A stretch of DNA of 64,000 nt. It comes from Hetaerina americana. Its lineage: Eukaryota; Arthropoda; Insecta; Odonata; Calopterygidae. Shown in pieces: positions 31,849 through 43,200 of this stretch (the stretch's first letter is position 1; each line of letters opens with the position of its first letter). The notes under the pieces are model-generated. The model had not been told where the DNA came from and did not search any database. It saw only the letters and a program-made list of their open reading frames with translations. Both the position numbers and the translations under genes were made by a program. The stretch covers positions 6,667,848 to 6,731,847 of the forward strand of contig JAKTNV010000023.1 in NCBI GenBank assembly GCA_022747635.1, in the 5' to 3' direction.

Positions 31849-32155
31849 CAATTTAGTTTTACTCGGTCTAGTATGTTACACTGCTAGTGTTTACATTGCA
31901 CATATTGTCAGCTTACAGATTATGGTTACAGCATATTTTTTTCTCTATAAATATATGTATGCGTATACAAACTCATAAACATAAATATGCACATACAAAC
32001 TTACATAGACATACATTGCATAAAACAATTGTGACCATGAACAATACTGTGAATGGAAATAATGAAGGCATGGTTCACAAGATATAGAAGGAAATATTTG
32101 GATTAGCAGCGGAATGTTATATTTGGTTAGAATTATGGATAGCTTTGAAGCACAG
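31849..32155 (-). other. AT-rich segment, probable 3' UTR of the Tx1-like element
   Basis: Lies directly after the ORF2 stop of the minus-strand Tx1-like element. It contains alternating ATACATA/TATGT runs (31950-32020) and no frame of note. The element's exact 3' end could not be fixed. Confidence 0.4.
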
Positions 32156-35100
32156 TTATTCAGAAAAACAACTTTTTAAGCACGGACGAAGTGTGTCCGG
32201 TACCGGGGGCAGCCGCATCCATTCCACCAATGCTTGCATGCCTTTAGCGGAATGTTTATTCGCGGTTCTCAACTGTGTGAATTCCACGATTAGGGTGGTC
32301 ATTATGAAGGATTTGAAGCTCGGAAAGAGCCGAAAGTCCAAGGTAATCAGATTTATGTCGGTAATGGCACCACCACCGAACAAGTCCCAGGTTTTATAGA
32401 TCATCTGTAGAGCTTCCCATTCTCTGATTTTATCGTTGCATCCAAGGATCAGATGCGCGACGTTGTCTATTCGACCGCATGACGGACAAAGGGAAGAATG
32501 GGCTAGCTGTAGGTGATGCCTCACTTCCCTCGTCATGACTGTGCTCGCGACTAGGTTAAACATTCCACTACGCGCCTCATCGTTCGCCCTGTTGGTAGCC
32601 CAGTTCTTACAAGAAACCGTTCTTTTTGATGTAATTTGTCGCCGCTCGGTAAGCGCTTTGACACGCAGGGTCTTGACCCTAATTGCTTCTCCATCTCGCA
32701 GGAGAGAAGCGACCTTTTTCGTTTCTTCAAATGCCCTCCGGTGGCATTCGTCGCGCGGGAGTTCCTGCCACGCGTCCTTGAGGAGTGCCTTGCGCCACGC
32801 GTCGTCACCGCCGAGGATGCGCAGGCTGAGCTTCGCGTAGACCACATTCGCCTTTAGAGCTGTATCGGTTAAATTGAGACCACCCTGCTCAAATGGGCCA
32901 TAGAGCTGATTTCGGGACACTTTCTTTACGTAGCCATTCCAGATCATTTGGTTGGTTGCTCTAATAAATTATGCATTGTATTTAGCGGGTAAGGGCCACG
33001 TACCACGTTGTCTTGGGAAGACAATTTGGTTGAGGAGGCGGACTCGGGTCACGATCGGGAGGGAAGGGAGTGAAAGCTTTCCAACACTCCATTTTACATG
33101 ATGGTCAATAATTCCCCAGTTTCGCTCAATCCTGGGAGCCAACTCCTTCTCCCACCAGAACCCTAAGATTTTGAGCGAGGGCGCTTCTGACCAACCGATG
33201 GAGGTCGAGGGCCGGTTGCCCTTCAGCAGCCAAAACCTGGATTTTCGGTTGTTGAGGAAGGTACCACCTTGCTTATATGACGTTAATGTGCCGTGGGCTA
33301 TAGCCATGCGGGTCGTCTATGAAGAGGGTTTTGTCGTCAGCGTATGCGACGCCGATCCACTGCTCTGCAGTCGTCTGAGTAGGGGGTCTAAGGCAAAGGT
33401 GAACAGCAGCATTGACAGCGGGCAGCCCTGCTGAACGGAGTTACTGACGGGGATGGGTGGCGAGGTGGCATTCTTTATCCTAATTATAGAGGATGTTCCG
33501 ATGTACATCATTGCGACGGCACGAATGAAGTACTCGGAGAAGGAAATCATCTTGAGCACGGTTAGAATCCATTCGATCCGGACCAGATCAAATGCTTTCT
33601 CAAGATCAATAGCTAGTAGAGATAAAAACCGATCGCCATACGAGGGCGCGGAAAAATAGATGTCGCGGCATCGAAGATGTTTCGCGTTTCCGACACGGCG
33701 TACTAGGATGGAGAGAGGACGATTTTGGCAGCAGCCGTCATTCTATATCGTAGGACGTGCGCCAATATTTTATAATCTGCGTTTAAAAGGGCGATTGGCC
33801 GGAGGTTGGAAGACGGCTTGGGTCGCGTCTTCTTTGGTAAAATGGTTATCACGGCGGTCCGCCGACTTGCAGTCAGAGAGCCGCTAGTTAAAATGCAGTT
33901 AAAAAGGTGGGTTAAAATAGGTTGTAAAACATCCCAGTACGCAAAATAAAATTCAAAGGGTAGGCCGTCCAAGCCGGGTGCTTTGCCCTTAGAGAACATG
34001 GAGGAGACCAGTCCAGTTTGTCTGAACTTACTTCTCGACCTAAATAGTCTTTTTGATCTGAGGACAGCGTAGGGAGAGGGGGTGTGTCTCCCTCCTTCAA
34101 CGGAGGATACCTGTTAAAGGTGTTTTGAAATTGCCGGGCCGCTTCCCTAAGGAGGTCACCGGCGGCAGATTCTCTGACCGGGATTCTGTCTGTAGCGGAG
34201 CAAGAGTTGGATTACATCCAGCACCGAAGCTCAGATATCGTTAGGGGATCCCCTATTATCCGTGTCCAGTTCTTTTTGCCACTTTTGGGGAGCGTATTTT
34301 TGGAGCCCGTGGCCCAGTATAATTTTTTTAGGGACGACACTTGGGCGTGGAAACCCTTCGGCGCCACATCCTTACGCAGGAGCTCTTCCAGCGCTCGGCG
34401 GTAGAAGAATATGGTGTAATTTTTTCCCTACGCCACTCCAAAGTTTTCCTTTTGATGTGGGTGACAATGCGGGGTTTCAAAACATCGTCCAACCATACAG
34501 CGAGGTCTGCACCGGGACGGAGTGCCGTGATCAGTTCACACACCCGGGTGCGGATGGAGTCACGGCGAGTCGCGTCCTCCAATACGCGGAAGTCCATGCG
34601 CCACACGGAGCCGCAGCGGTGGACGTGCGCGCCTGGGGTTGTGTCCGGGCACGTAACTCTCATGATCACTGCGCAGTGATCAGAGAAGGACACCGGGAGG
34701 GTGTCCACTGTCTGGACACCATTCTTTAGGGATGCCGAGGCGAAGAGGTAGTCAATCCGCGTCCGAGAGTTAGGTTCTGATCGCGTGAAGGGGGCGGGAC
34801 CGGCGCAATAAGAACGCACTGCGTCAATCGCTCCAATCGAGTCGAGCATCAGTGAGAGCACCCGGCTTGGATAGTATGTCACCCTATCTCTGTTCGAGGC
34901 ACTATCCTCTCGGCGGTAGATGGAGTTAAAATCCCCGCCCAATATGGCCTTCCACGAGAAGGCATACAGGTAGGGGAGGAGAATTTCATTAAAATAGGTT
35001 TCGCGCTCTGCCTTTGCACGCTCACCGGAGGGAGCGTAAAGGTTTGTGATATGGATGCCATTCACGATAACGGACGTTATTTGGCCCGAGGGGTGGCGGC

Positions 35101-35323
35101 GAACATGAGAAAACGGAATGCCATTTCGGACTAGGGCGGTTGCGCCAGAATGACTTTCGGCAAAATTGCCGATAGCCTGAAAGATGTTCGCATCCCAGAC
35201 TATGTCCTCCTTTACCTCTTGAAGGAGGATTACATCAGCCCTGAGATCACGAAGAAAACGTTGGAGGACTACAATTTTTAAAGCGCTATAAACGCCGGCA
35301 ATATTAAGTGAAATAATATTCAT
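32156..35323 (-). pseudogene. Tx1-like ORF2: APE endonuclease, RT and C-terminal zinc knuckle
   Basis: ATG at 35323 (MNIISLNIAGVYSALKIVVL). The endonuclease shows ILLQEV (catalytic Glu), GGDFNSIYRRED and VSFSDHCAV, all intact, in a frame running to 34328. After frameshifts the RT gives KAPGLDGLPFEFYF (near 33985), QQGCPLSMLLFTFALDPLL (near 33430) and an intact YADD (33344-33333). Thumb sequence follows (33307-32969), then a final frame (32947-32156) with a knuckle CPSCGRIDNVAHLILGC. At least three frame breaks (near 34328, 33700 and 33340) make it inactive. Confidence 0.7.
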
Positions 35324-35331
35324 TGGTGAAA

Positions 35332-36747
35332 TTAGAGGACAGCTATGGGCTCCGGACATGACTTACCAGAGTCCTGGTCGTGGCCTACGTCGCTTCGATC
35401 GGGGCTCGAACCCGGGCGACGAGTGCTCCGCCGGTTTCCGGGATGCTTCGTCCGACGGTTGGACGATCGAGGTCTCGAGTTGTCACTGCATACCTCCCCC
35501 TCGACCTCGTCCGAAGAGGAAGACCCAGCCGTGGTCTCTACGAAGAACGGGTTACTTGGCAGCGTTCCACGGGGAGCCTTTGAGCGAGCACTGCTGGGGA
35601 CCGTCCCAGCCCAGGAGGTGGCCTCCGGGGGGGGGGGGGGGTTGGTGGCGGACTGGAGGTCATCTGCCGAAGGGACCCCGTCGGGAGAAATCAGAGATCG
35701 GTCGAATTGGTCCGCCTCTAGAGGAGCCCTGGGAAGATCGTCGACAACTTGGCTGTCCTCAAAGGAGAAGGACGATGGAATGTCTAGGATTGTTGACGTT
35801 GACACAGTTTTACTCGTAAATGTGTCAACTTCTGCGGCCGGTGATACTTTCTTGAGTTTCCATGGTAACGGAATCGAGGGGCCCGCCGTTGGGGAAGGGG
35901 GACAATCGCAATCGGATGCATCCTCCCTCGCTGTCACCCGTGATTCTCGGGGAGTTAGAAGCCCGTTATGCAAGGATTGCGGGGGGAGGGGTGGTGTAGC
36001 CAGGGAAAGGAAGGACGCAGGATGATCCGCCCTCTTTTGACGGGGTCACGGAGATAGTGGGCCGGTGATCGTGAGAGTATATCCGAGCTGGTAGGGACCG
36101 CAGCTTGATCGATGTTCGAAATCAGTAGTGCAGTGTCGTCCGTCCTCTTCTTTTTCGGATCCCTTACTTCCGTTGACGACTTTCGCTCCCTCTGAAATTT
36201 CCCTCCAAGTGGAGGGGGATTCGGGGGTTCGGCGGGAACAGCTGGGGGCGCACCCTCGATGAGTATCAGTGACCGCGCCCTCTCCTTCACAACCATCTCG
36301 GGCTCATCCACCTCCTCAGCGGTGTTCGGGTTGGAGGCCAAAAACATTGCCTCCGCATAGCTCTTCCCTCCCTGGTTCCAAGGGCGCTCGTGTCCTTCTT
36401 GGTTGCAACGGGCGCAGGGACGGCGCTGACCCTCGTGGATGATGATAGCCCGGTTGCCGCCGATGTGGAGGTACGAGGGCATATTTCTTTCGGCCGTCAT
36501 CCGCACCACTCTCGTACCTGTCAGCACGCGCGCCATTTTGTCATCCTCTCACCTGTTCTCCCACGAGCGATGGATTTTTCCAAAACGTTGAAGCTCGCCT
36601 GTTATGTCTTCCAACGGGGTCTCCACCGGGAGACAAAGAACCCTGGCCATTTGACCCTAATGTAAAGAGGTGGATCTCCAACCGAGAGGTGGGCTTCGCC
36701 TTCTCATCAACTTCCAAGGTGAGCGTGTTCACGCGACGTACGACCAT
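35332..36747 (-). pseudogene. Tx1-like ORF1 protein (nucleic-acid binding)
   Basis: Starts MVVRRVNTLTLEVDEKAKPT at 36747 and breaks in frame near 36541. It resumes at 36536 with MARVLTGTRVVRMTAERNMP, then a CCHC-type knuckle (RRPCARCNQEGHERPW, about 36420-36373), and switches frame again near 35960 before an acidic, Ser/Pro-rich tail ending at 35332. ORF1 of Tx1 elements normally carries such Cys/His knuckles. The last Cys of CCHC appears replaced (GHERPW), and a piece of the N-terminal domain seems lost at the first break. Confidence 0.65.
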
Positions 36748-36900
36748 TTTGAAACAAATCAAATTGAGCACGCCAGCGCGAAAAAAAAGGAAGAGCGCAC
36801 CGAAAGCACTCCAAGAGAGAACAAAAAACACTCGTGTGCACTCCCTCCCCGCTACACGCACCCGGCGGTAGCAAATAAAAAGGAGCCTAAGCCCTACACC

Positions 36901-37311
36901 AGGAGTCAAGGTCAGTCTTGATCCAGTAAACAAAACGAAAGCAAAGGCCTTTCCGGCAGAGGAAGTCGAGAGCCAAACCGCACGCTTCTTGATGAACTAG
37001 GTGGTCAACCGCCGCTCGAAGCAAAACACGATCGGAACCTCGATTTCCGAGAGTCGGGCAGTGCCGCTCTCCAAATCCCGGCGGCCGAAGCCTCGGACGC
37101 CGGCGAATTTTAGACACTCAGTGAACGCAGGCACGTCCTGCTATCGAGGCGTCCTCTTAAACTCTGAAATTTTGCGGGCTTTTAAAGGAACAAGATGTTG
37201 TGACGAAATACCGTATATATAATGTCACAGTCATTCGCAGTCGTTCGCGAAGCGCCACAATCCACGAGGTTTAAGCCAACTTTTAAACACTTGGGCTGTT
37301 TACACCTTGAA
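36901..37311. other. Sequence upstream of the Tx1-like element
   Basis: Probably includes part of the Tx1-like 5' UTR up to an unknown boundary, then unique sequence with repeated CGTTCGCGAAG-type motifs near 37230-37255. No gene seen. Confidence 0.35.
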
Positions 37312-38095
37312 AAATTCCAAAGAAACTGCGGGAGATGCCGCAAAAGTACCTTTTAACGGAGTCGTCCGCCAATGTGCATTTCAATGCAACAAGGCTGGAA
37401 ATAGACAGGCATCCTGGGAGTCAGCAAGATCAAGTTGACGGGAGCAGACGATTACTGGAGCGACAGATATCGAGTTAATACATGCTTGGGAGATGACCGT
37501 AGGATCTCAGGCGTTGGCATCATACTGGAAAAAGAATGGGGCAGAGGAGTAAATCCGAAGGCAAAGCTGGAAGGAGAGCCCACGGACTACTGCACAATCG
37601 TGCAAGTATACATGCCGACGTCTAGCCATACAGATGAATAAATAAAAGAAGTGTACAAGCAAATGGAAGAAGTCCTCGAACAGGTAAAGGGGAAAGAATA
37701 TTCATCATAATGGGAGATTGGAACGCAGTCATAGGACGTAGTCGCGTTCAGTTAAATACGCATACCTTTAAATGAACTCTCTAGGACCTGTGATTGAGAT
37801 TTTATGACGATATGAATTTTAGAAATGTTTTTCATGCAGAAAAAAATCCTGGTCTGATATTACTCTGAAATATTTTCAATCTCTTAACCTGTAAAGAAAT
37901 GAAACAAAGATTATGAGGTTTTACGAAAGGGGAAAGGTCAAGGAAAATGTTAACATTGGAGAGCAATACTACAGTAGGTGGAACAGTATACGTATCTTGG
38001 AAGTCAATGCAACAATTTCAGAATGTAAAAATCATTCGCCTTGAGCGAGATTCGAACCCGGATCCCTCAATTTCCGATCGAGTGCTTTAGCCAGT
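37312..38095 (-). repeat. tRNA-derived SINE, copy 2, split by an RTE fragment
   Basis: The body and tail part lies at 37312-37392 and the rest of the body plus the tRNA-like head at 38004-38095 (B box GGGTTCGAATCTC on the minus strand). Together they align to copy 1 at 31685-31848. The two halves are separated by 611 bp bounded by a 12-bp duplication. The head is cut short at 38095, losing the first part of the A box. Confidence 0.75.
37393..38003 (+). pseudogene. RTE-Z: internal fragments of an RTE ORF2 inserted in the SINE
   Basis: The 611-bp insert is bordered by TCAATGCAACAA on both sides (37381-37392 and 38004-38015). It begins in the endonuclease (SGVGIILEKEWGRG near 37510, TIVQVYMPTSSHTDE, then MGDWNAVIGRS in a shifted frame near 37712). 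It then skips most of the RT and resumes at KVMRFYERGKVKENVNIGEQ near 37910 before ending inside the YLGS box. The true 3' end of the element is missing, unusual for a LINE insertion with a clean target duplication. Confidence 0.7.
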
Positions 38096-38100
38096 GGAGA

Positions 38101-38132
38101 GAGAACGCCAAGATTTCTATCTTGGCGTTCTC
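38101..38132. repeat. Perfect 13-bp inverted repeat (hairpin)
   Basis: GAGAACGCCAAGA (38101-38113), loop TTTCTA, TCTTGGCGTTCTC (38120-38132). It lies directly beside the broken end of SINE copy 2. No T-run follows, so it is not a transcription terminator. Confidence 0.8.
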
Positions 38133-38592
38133 CAGCTTTCCTCTGACCCCTAAGGATCTTATATTCCATGTTCCTATCCTGCATCTGTCTTTCCTGACCA
38201 ATGTACCCTTCCCAGTAGTCCCCACCTGGAGATCCGATTGTGGGACTATTTAACCTGCGGAATATTTTACCAGGAATGATGCCATCATGTCATAAATAGG
38301 CGGAGTAAAGGGCTGCATCTCCTGAGGAGATTAATGCGATGGTTTCCCGTTGCCTTCCCCATCGCAATACTTCGGCCGATTCCGTGAAATTCACTCTGCT
38401 GTGGCTGCTGCTGCCGGACCGATCTCCTTGCTCTGCGCCATTAACGCCTTCTACTGAGAGCTGCTTCCTCCCAGTAGTGAGGTCATTTTTTGCTGCGTGT
38501 AAATGAGTTCAACCGCTGGTAAATAATTTCCGACAAAATTGGCAGAAAAATATTCACCGTGCTATGGTTTCGCACTGGTCCACCTCGGTCAC
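38133..38592. other. Unclassified, probably repeat-derived sequence
   Basis: No coding motif recognised. The C/T-rich composition and the position between LINE and SINE pieces suggest an old repeat. Confidence 0.3.
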
Positions 38593-38771
38593 GTAACTTC
38601 TCTCCAGATTAGATTAGATCTTCTCTCGGCATTCCCCCTTTTCTGATGAATGACATAAGTTTTTTTAATAGAAATCTCCATTGGTAATCGTAGGTCATCT
38701 GAACTTCTATCCCTTTTCCGAATACTTTTGCGTACGACGAGGTTGGATGACTTCTTTCACTTGTTCACCCC
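38593..38771. repeat. Direct repeat, copy 1
   Basis: About 180 bp, roughly 85% identical to 41414-41591 in the same orientation (shared anchors GATTAGATTAGATCTTCTCT and GGTAATCGTAGGTCATCTGA). On the minus strand both copies keep a similar translation (SSDDLRLPM...), hinting at an old coding repeat of unknown family. Confidence 0.8.
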
Positions 38772-39059
38772 GCTAACCGTCATATGGATACTTCAAACGT
38801 CCGCCTGAATGTATTTGTTTCCATTCTTTCGTCATTGTTTTACTTCCTCTGACGAAGGTCATGAATTCCTGACCTCAATTTCGACCACTCTTATAACTGA
38901 CTCTGATCAACTTGATCCTATGTTTCCGAAAAATGCTGCTCCTGCCTTGGCCATCCCTGTTTCCATTCTTTTTTAACTATATTTGAATGAAGGGAATATC
39001 CTAGTTTTTCCTTGAATCAAATCTGGCAAAAAAACTTCCACCGAGTCTTACCGGCCAAT

Positions 39060-40200
39060 CATCATTAGGGTTCTGCCAAGAAATGTCCGAATCAGTGGAT
39101 GCCGGAATAGAAGTGGATGCTATAATAGTCGACTTGTCAAAAGGCTTTGACAAAGTTGATCACGATCGCTTAACACTTAAGATGGGCCAATTACTACTAC
39201 ACACAGATGGAAGAGTAATCTCGTTGGTCAAAAATTTCATGAAAGGTCGAACACAGGATAAAATTAGGAGAAGTGTATTCTGAACAAACGAGGGTATCAT
39301 CGGGAGTCCCACAAGGTAGCGTACTTGGCTCGTTCTTGCCTATATAAATGATCTCGCGGAAAAAATTAAATCTCAGATAAGACTTTTTGCGGGCGACTGC
39401 ATTATCTACAGGAAAGTCGAGAATGAGAGCCCCGCGAAGTATAGCTGACTGACTTTAATGAAATGGCGAATAGGATGACAAATATGGGATGGATATTAAT
39501 GTTAGCAAATGCAAATCCATCATTTTAGTGACAAGGTAAATGTAACCAATAGGGGCGACACATTCTCGGAAAACATCATTCCTAGGGGTGCCAGCTGTAA
39601 ATACTTAGGTGTATATTTAACCAAGGATTTAGGGTGGGGGCTGAAAGTGGAATAATTTTAATGAAAGCTTTCAAAATTCTGCATTGGGTGATGAGAAACC
39701 TCAAAGGGAGCATTAGAGAAACTAAGGAAAAGGAGTGTAAGACCCTGGTAAGACCAATTTTAGAGTGCTCATCAATTGTATGGGACCTGCACGAACAAGG
39801 GCATATTACAAAACTGGAAAAGGTACAAAGAAAGGCTGCCAGATATGTAGTGGGGAAGCTCAGGAGGATGGAGAGTGTGACTGCAATGTTAAAAATGCTG
39901 GGCTGGGAACCTTTACCAAGTAGAAGTAAGATAAGCAGACTCTGTGGAATGTTCCTCGTTCTGAAGGGGGAGAAAGCTTGAGCAGAACTAAGGAAAGAGG
40001 GGGGAAATCCAAATTTTATCTGGGGGAATGTTCACAAATTCATGAAAAAATGCTGGGTACAAAGAACAATTTAAAAAAATCATTTTTTGACAAAACAATT
40101 GTTGATTGGAATGGTTTGCCTGCAAAACTATTCGAGCCCTTTCCTAACAGGGTAAATACTTTTATGAAAAGATGTAAAATTTTTATTTAATAATTTTATT
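39060..40200 (+). pseudogene. Decayed CR1/L2-like RT and C-terminus
   Basis: VDAIIVDLSKGFDKVDHDRL (39110-39170, first catalytic Asp), then SSGVPQGSVLG near 39300, and LFAGDCIIYRKVE near 39380 (catalytic FADD changed to FAGD). The thumb and C-terminus are in frames 39634-39981 and 39978-40190, including LVRPILECSSIVWD, KLEKVQRKAARYVVGKLRR and SFFDKTIVDWNGLPAKLF. At least three frame breaks. It is different in sequence from CR1-A and CR1-B and clearly older. Short AATAATTTTATTGATGTG repeats follow the stop. Confidence 0.75.
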
Positions 40201-40559
40201 GATGTGTAAATAATTTTATTGATGTGATGTGTTACTGAATGTAACAGCTTAATTTTGATTTTTTTCTTGTCCATTGGAAAACTGATTTTAATGAGATGGG
40301 AATTTTATTTTTTGTGTGCCAGAGATAGATGTTTGGAAGGTTCCTTTAAGTGTATTGTTTTTGTTCTTATTAATGCTATTTATTGTCATTTGTGATATTG
40401 ATTGTATTTAAGATGTCATGTTATTTTTCCAAGGCAACGAGTTGTCATTTATAGTGTTCACCCCTATGTGTCCCTGTTACTTCAAGTATTTCCCAGCAGA
40501 GGTTCCTCGGTTCTTTCTTATTTGAAATAGTACATAGATAATTGTTTGAAATAGTTACT

Positions 40560-40845
40560 ACTGTATCATTCAAAATGATCCTCTACGATGATGACTGGAA
40601 AATTTTCAAACAAGTCCACACCATCGACGATATCACTCGCTTGCAGAATGCTCCGAACGCACTCGCCGAGTGGTCCGATTCTTGGTGCCAAAAAATAAAA
40701 CTTGCAAAAATAAATATACTCTTTTTCAGTCCCCGTAAATTACTCCATTCATATGTTCATAAAACTTATAATCAGATAATTCCAACAGCAGCAACACAGA
40801 AGATCTCGGTGTCACCTTTGACACTTAACCCCTCTTTGTGACCAT
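40560..40845 (+). pseudogene. Small LINE RT fragment
   Basis: LYDDDWKIFKQVHTIDDITR followed by LQNAPNALAEWSDSWCQKIK matches the RT catalytic box (normally YADD) and the following helices of CR1/Jockey-group elements. About 95 codons, no flanking RT motifs in the expected places, so it is a separate scrap next to the CR1/L2-like pseudogene. Confidence 0.6.
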
Positions 40846-41413
40846 ATAAAAAGTATTTCCTCTTAAGCGATGCCACTGAGGTGGATTTAATTTGTCGATG
40901 CGGTGAAGTACCTAACTTGTCAGCCCCGTCTCCTATGCCAGCCGTCTATTGACTCTACATTGATTTAATTAATAACTTTCCTAACTTATCTTAGATTGTT
41001 TGTGCGTACTTTCTCACTGTCTTAACCTTTTCATTTAAAACAATATCCTCCTTGAGATTCTTCGTATTTTGTTGATTACTTCGTACTTTGTTGAAATTAA
41101 AAAAATTCTAAATATTTGTTTATTCCTTACATTCTAATCATCACAAATCAAAAATACAATCTAGTTGTCATCTACGGCACTACACTTCTCCTTAGTGAGC
41201 ATATCTTAAGTATTTCCTCTAGAGCTATGCCATTGATTGGCTTCATTTATCGACACACTGAAATATCTAACTTGCCAGCTCTCCGCACTCTTTTCTTTGG
41301 CTGTCTCTCCTATTCTTGAATTTTGACCTCTGCTCGGCTCGCGTCTCTCAAACTGCTTGATTGCCCCGTGAATTTCTTTCTCTCTATCATTCGCCACCGT
41401 CATTTATACTTCC
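40846..41413. other. AT-rich sequence with a diverged internal repeat
   Basis: About 40855-40945 and 41205-41290 resemble each other (TCGA(C/T)...GTGAA(G/A)TA(C/T)CTAACTTG(T/C)CAGC), which may be parts of a LINE 3' UTR. No gene seen. Confidence 0.4.
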
Positions 41414-41591
41414 GTAACTTCTCTCTTGATTAGATTAGATCTTCTCTCGGCATTCACCCCTTTCTGATGAATGTCGCAAGGTTTTTTCAAAGAAATCGCC
41501 ATTGGTAATCGTAGGTCATCTGAACTTCTTTCCCTTTTCCAAGTACTTCTGCGCACGACGCGGTTGAATGAATTCTTCCACTTGATCACCC
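41414..41591. repeat. Direct repeat, copy 2
   Basis: Partner of 38593-38771. On the minus strand it contains an open translation (KWKNSFNRVVRRSTWKRER) with no recognised family. Confidence 0.8.
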
Positions 41592-42452
41592 CTCGCCTCT
41601 CAATCCGATCCCGCCTTGACTCCCATCAACCTGGAGCGCAATGATCAAACTCCTCCCTGATTTCCAGCCGTTCCAGCCAAACTCCGTTCCCCGTCCATTC
41701 CTGCTGTGCTCTATCTCCCTCCTCATTTTCTTCGGAATTCCTCCTATTCACCACTCGTTATTTTACCCTTATTTCTGAAATACACATTACATTTTTTCTT
41801 TTGTGCTCCAACTTGTTATCCGTCAATTTTGTATTGGTATTAATTATTTTGTTTTTTGTTCAATGTAATTCGCGTGATGCTCTTTTTGAACTAAATAAAT
41901 AAAATATTATTACTATCGATAGTTGTTTTATTATTTTCATACGCAATTTATACGCAAGCCAATTAATTAATTTATTTTTTTACAAAATCAGGCTAAGAAG
42001 CTGAGTGGCCGGGAAACAGTGGCCCAAGTTGTTTCTCGGATCTTGGAGTGAACGTGCACCTTTTAAGACACCGTGTAAAATATACTTCATCGTCGAATCA
42101 TGCCGCCGTCCACGCGAAATATTCATAAAAATTCCGAATAAAATTTCGAAAATATTTAATATACATGTCTATACGGCCTGAAATATGTAACCCATGAAGA
42201 TGGAATGCATAGTATGTGGGCGCACGGGAGTGGTGGGAGGGTGTGCGGTGTGCAGGGATGGCGGGGAGAGGGAGCGGAACCCCCAGGGGGGGATGGCGGG
42301 CCAACTCCCCGGGATTGATTCCCGGTCATTGCCACCGGTGTCCTCATGTAATCCTTCGACGAGCCTTTAACTTTCCGGCCGTCTATTTCGTGTCCCTCCT
42401 CCCCGCTTTGCTTTAACCACTCGCTCGCTCTGCTCTCTTCGATTGTTCAGAG
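41592..42452. other. Mixed sequence without genes; possible LINE 3' end near 41.9 kb
   Basis: AACTAAATAAATAAAATATTA at 41887-41910 looks like the end of a poly(A)-like tail. A GC-richer stretch at 42190-42400 gives only compositional frames. Confidence 0.35.
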
Positions 42453-42790
42453 CAGTGATGCTCAACCAACGGCCAGCGAGCCACAAGCGGCCTGCCACTA
42501 CTTTTTTGGCCTCCGTTTTCGCTAGAATTCTTTTTGTTATTTAATCAATTCTTGAAATTTTACACTATAATTCACTTTTTTATCTGAAATAATAAATAAA
42601 TTGTTAATTCTCTTAGATTTAATTAAAATCATCTGTTTTTTAGTTCTTTATGTCGGTACCAACCAATCAAATAAATTACTAAAATGCACGTAATAATCTC
42701 CATATTTAAAAATGAAATTTTCTAAATGCGGCCCGCCGGCTTGAAAAAAGCTGCGTGGCCTATTGGCACATAAAGGTTGTGTATATGCAC
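42453..42790. mobile_element. Probable hAT-type MITE
   Basis: 338 bp between TTCAGAG copies (42446-42452 and 42791-42797). The left end CAGTGATGCTCAACCAACGG and the right end ...AAAGGTTGTGTATATGCAC form an imperfect terminal inverted repeat. 'Subterminal' GCGGCC/GGCCC(G)CCGG motifs with an AT-rich middle are the usual look of non-autonomous hAT elements. Canonical hAT duplications are 8 bp; here 7 match. Confidence 0.5.
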
Positions 42791-42899
42791 TTCAGAGTGT
42801 AAAACGCACAAATTATGCGCGTGACGCATTTAGTGGTGGCTCATAAAACTCGCCCCGAGGCTCGAAAGCGCACCATAAATTAGAGGTTAGTGGCCGAAA

Positions 42900-43200
42900 T
42901 AAACGTGGAGTGCCTATTAGCAGAGTAACAAGACGTAGTAATCAACCCAATGGGTACTCCAAAGAGTGAGAGCAGAGCTCGCCTCGGACATATTAATCGC
43001 TAAGGCTTGTGGTGTTCGCATATTAGGATGGCGGAACAATTCCTTCCCCAGCGCCACTTGCGAGCCTCCCGGGAGCCTATGGCACTCGGAAACCATCACA
43101 CCGCCGTAATAGCTGGAAATGACCAAAGTCACCGAGAATCAAACCCGGGCCTCCAATGTATGCACACTCTTCTTGCGTGAGCACTACGCTCAACCCATCA
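42900..43200 (-). repeat. Possible tRNA-derived SINE, different family
   Basis: The minus strand from about 43195 has an A-box-like TTGAGCGTAGTGCTC and a B-box-like GGGTTTGATTCTC, followed by a GC-moderate body unlike the other SINE. Only one copy in the window, so the boundaries are guesses. Confidence 0.4.

Larger units (their letters stand above)
32156..36900 (-). mobile_element. Tx1-like (L1 superfamily) non-LTR retrotransposon, decayed
   Basis: A minus-strand element with ORF1 (zinc knuckle) and ORF2 (endonuclease, RT, C-terminal CCHC). The RT text (KAPGLDGLPFEFYFAYWDVL, AVITILPKK, NLRPIALLNADYKILAHVL) is that of the Tx1 clade and not of CR1 or RTE. GC content is higher than in the neighbouring LINEs. 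Several frameshifts are present, but most motifs survive. Some Tx1 elements insert at specific targets; here the 3' side abuts a tRNA-derived SINE, which may be chance. Confidence 0.7.
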
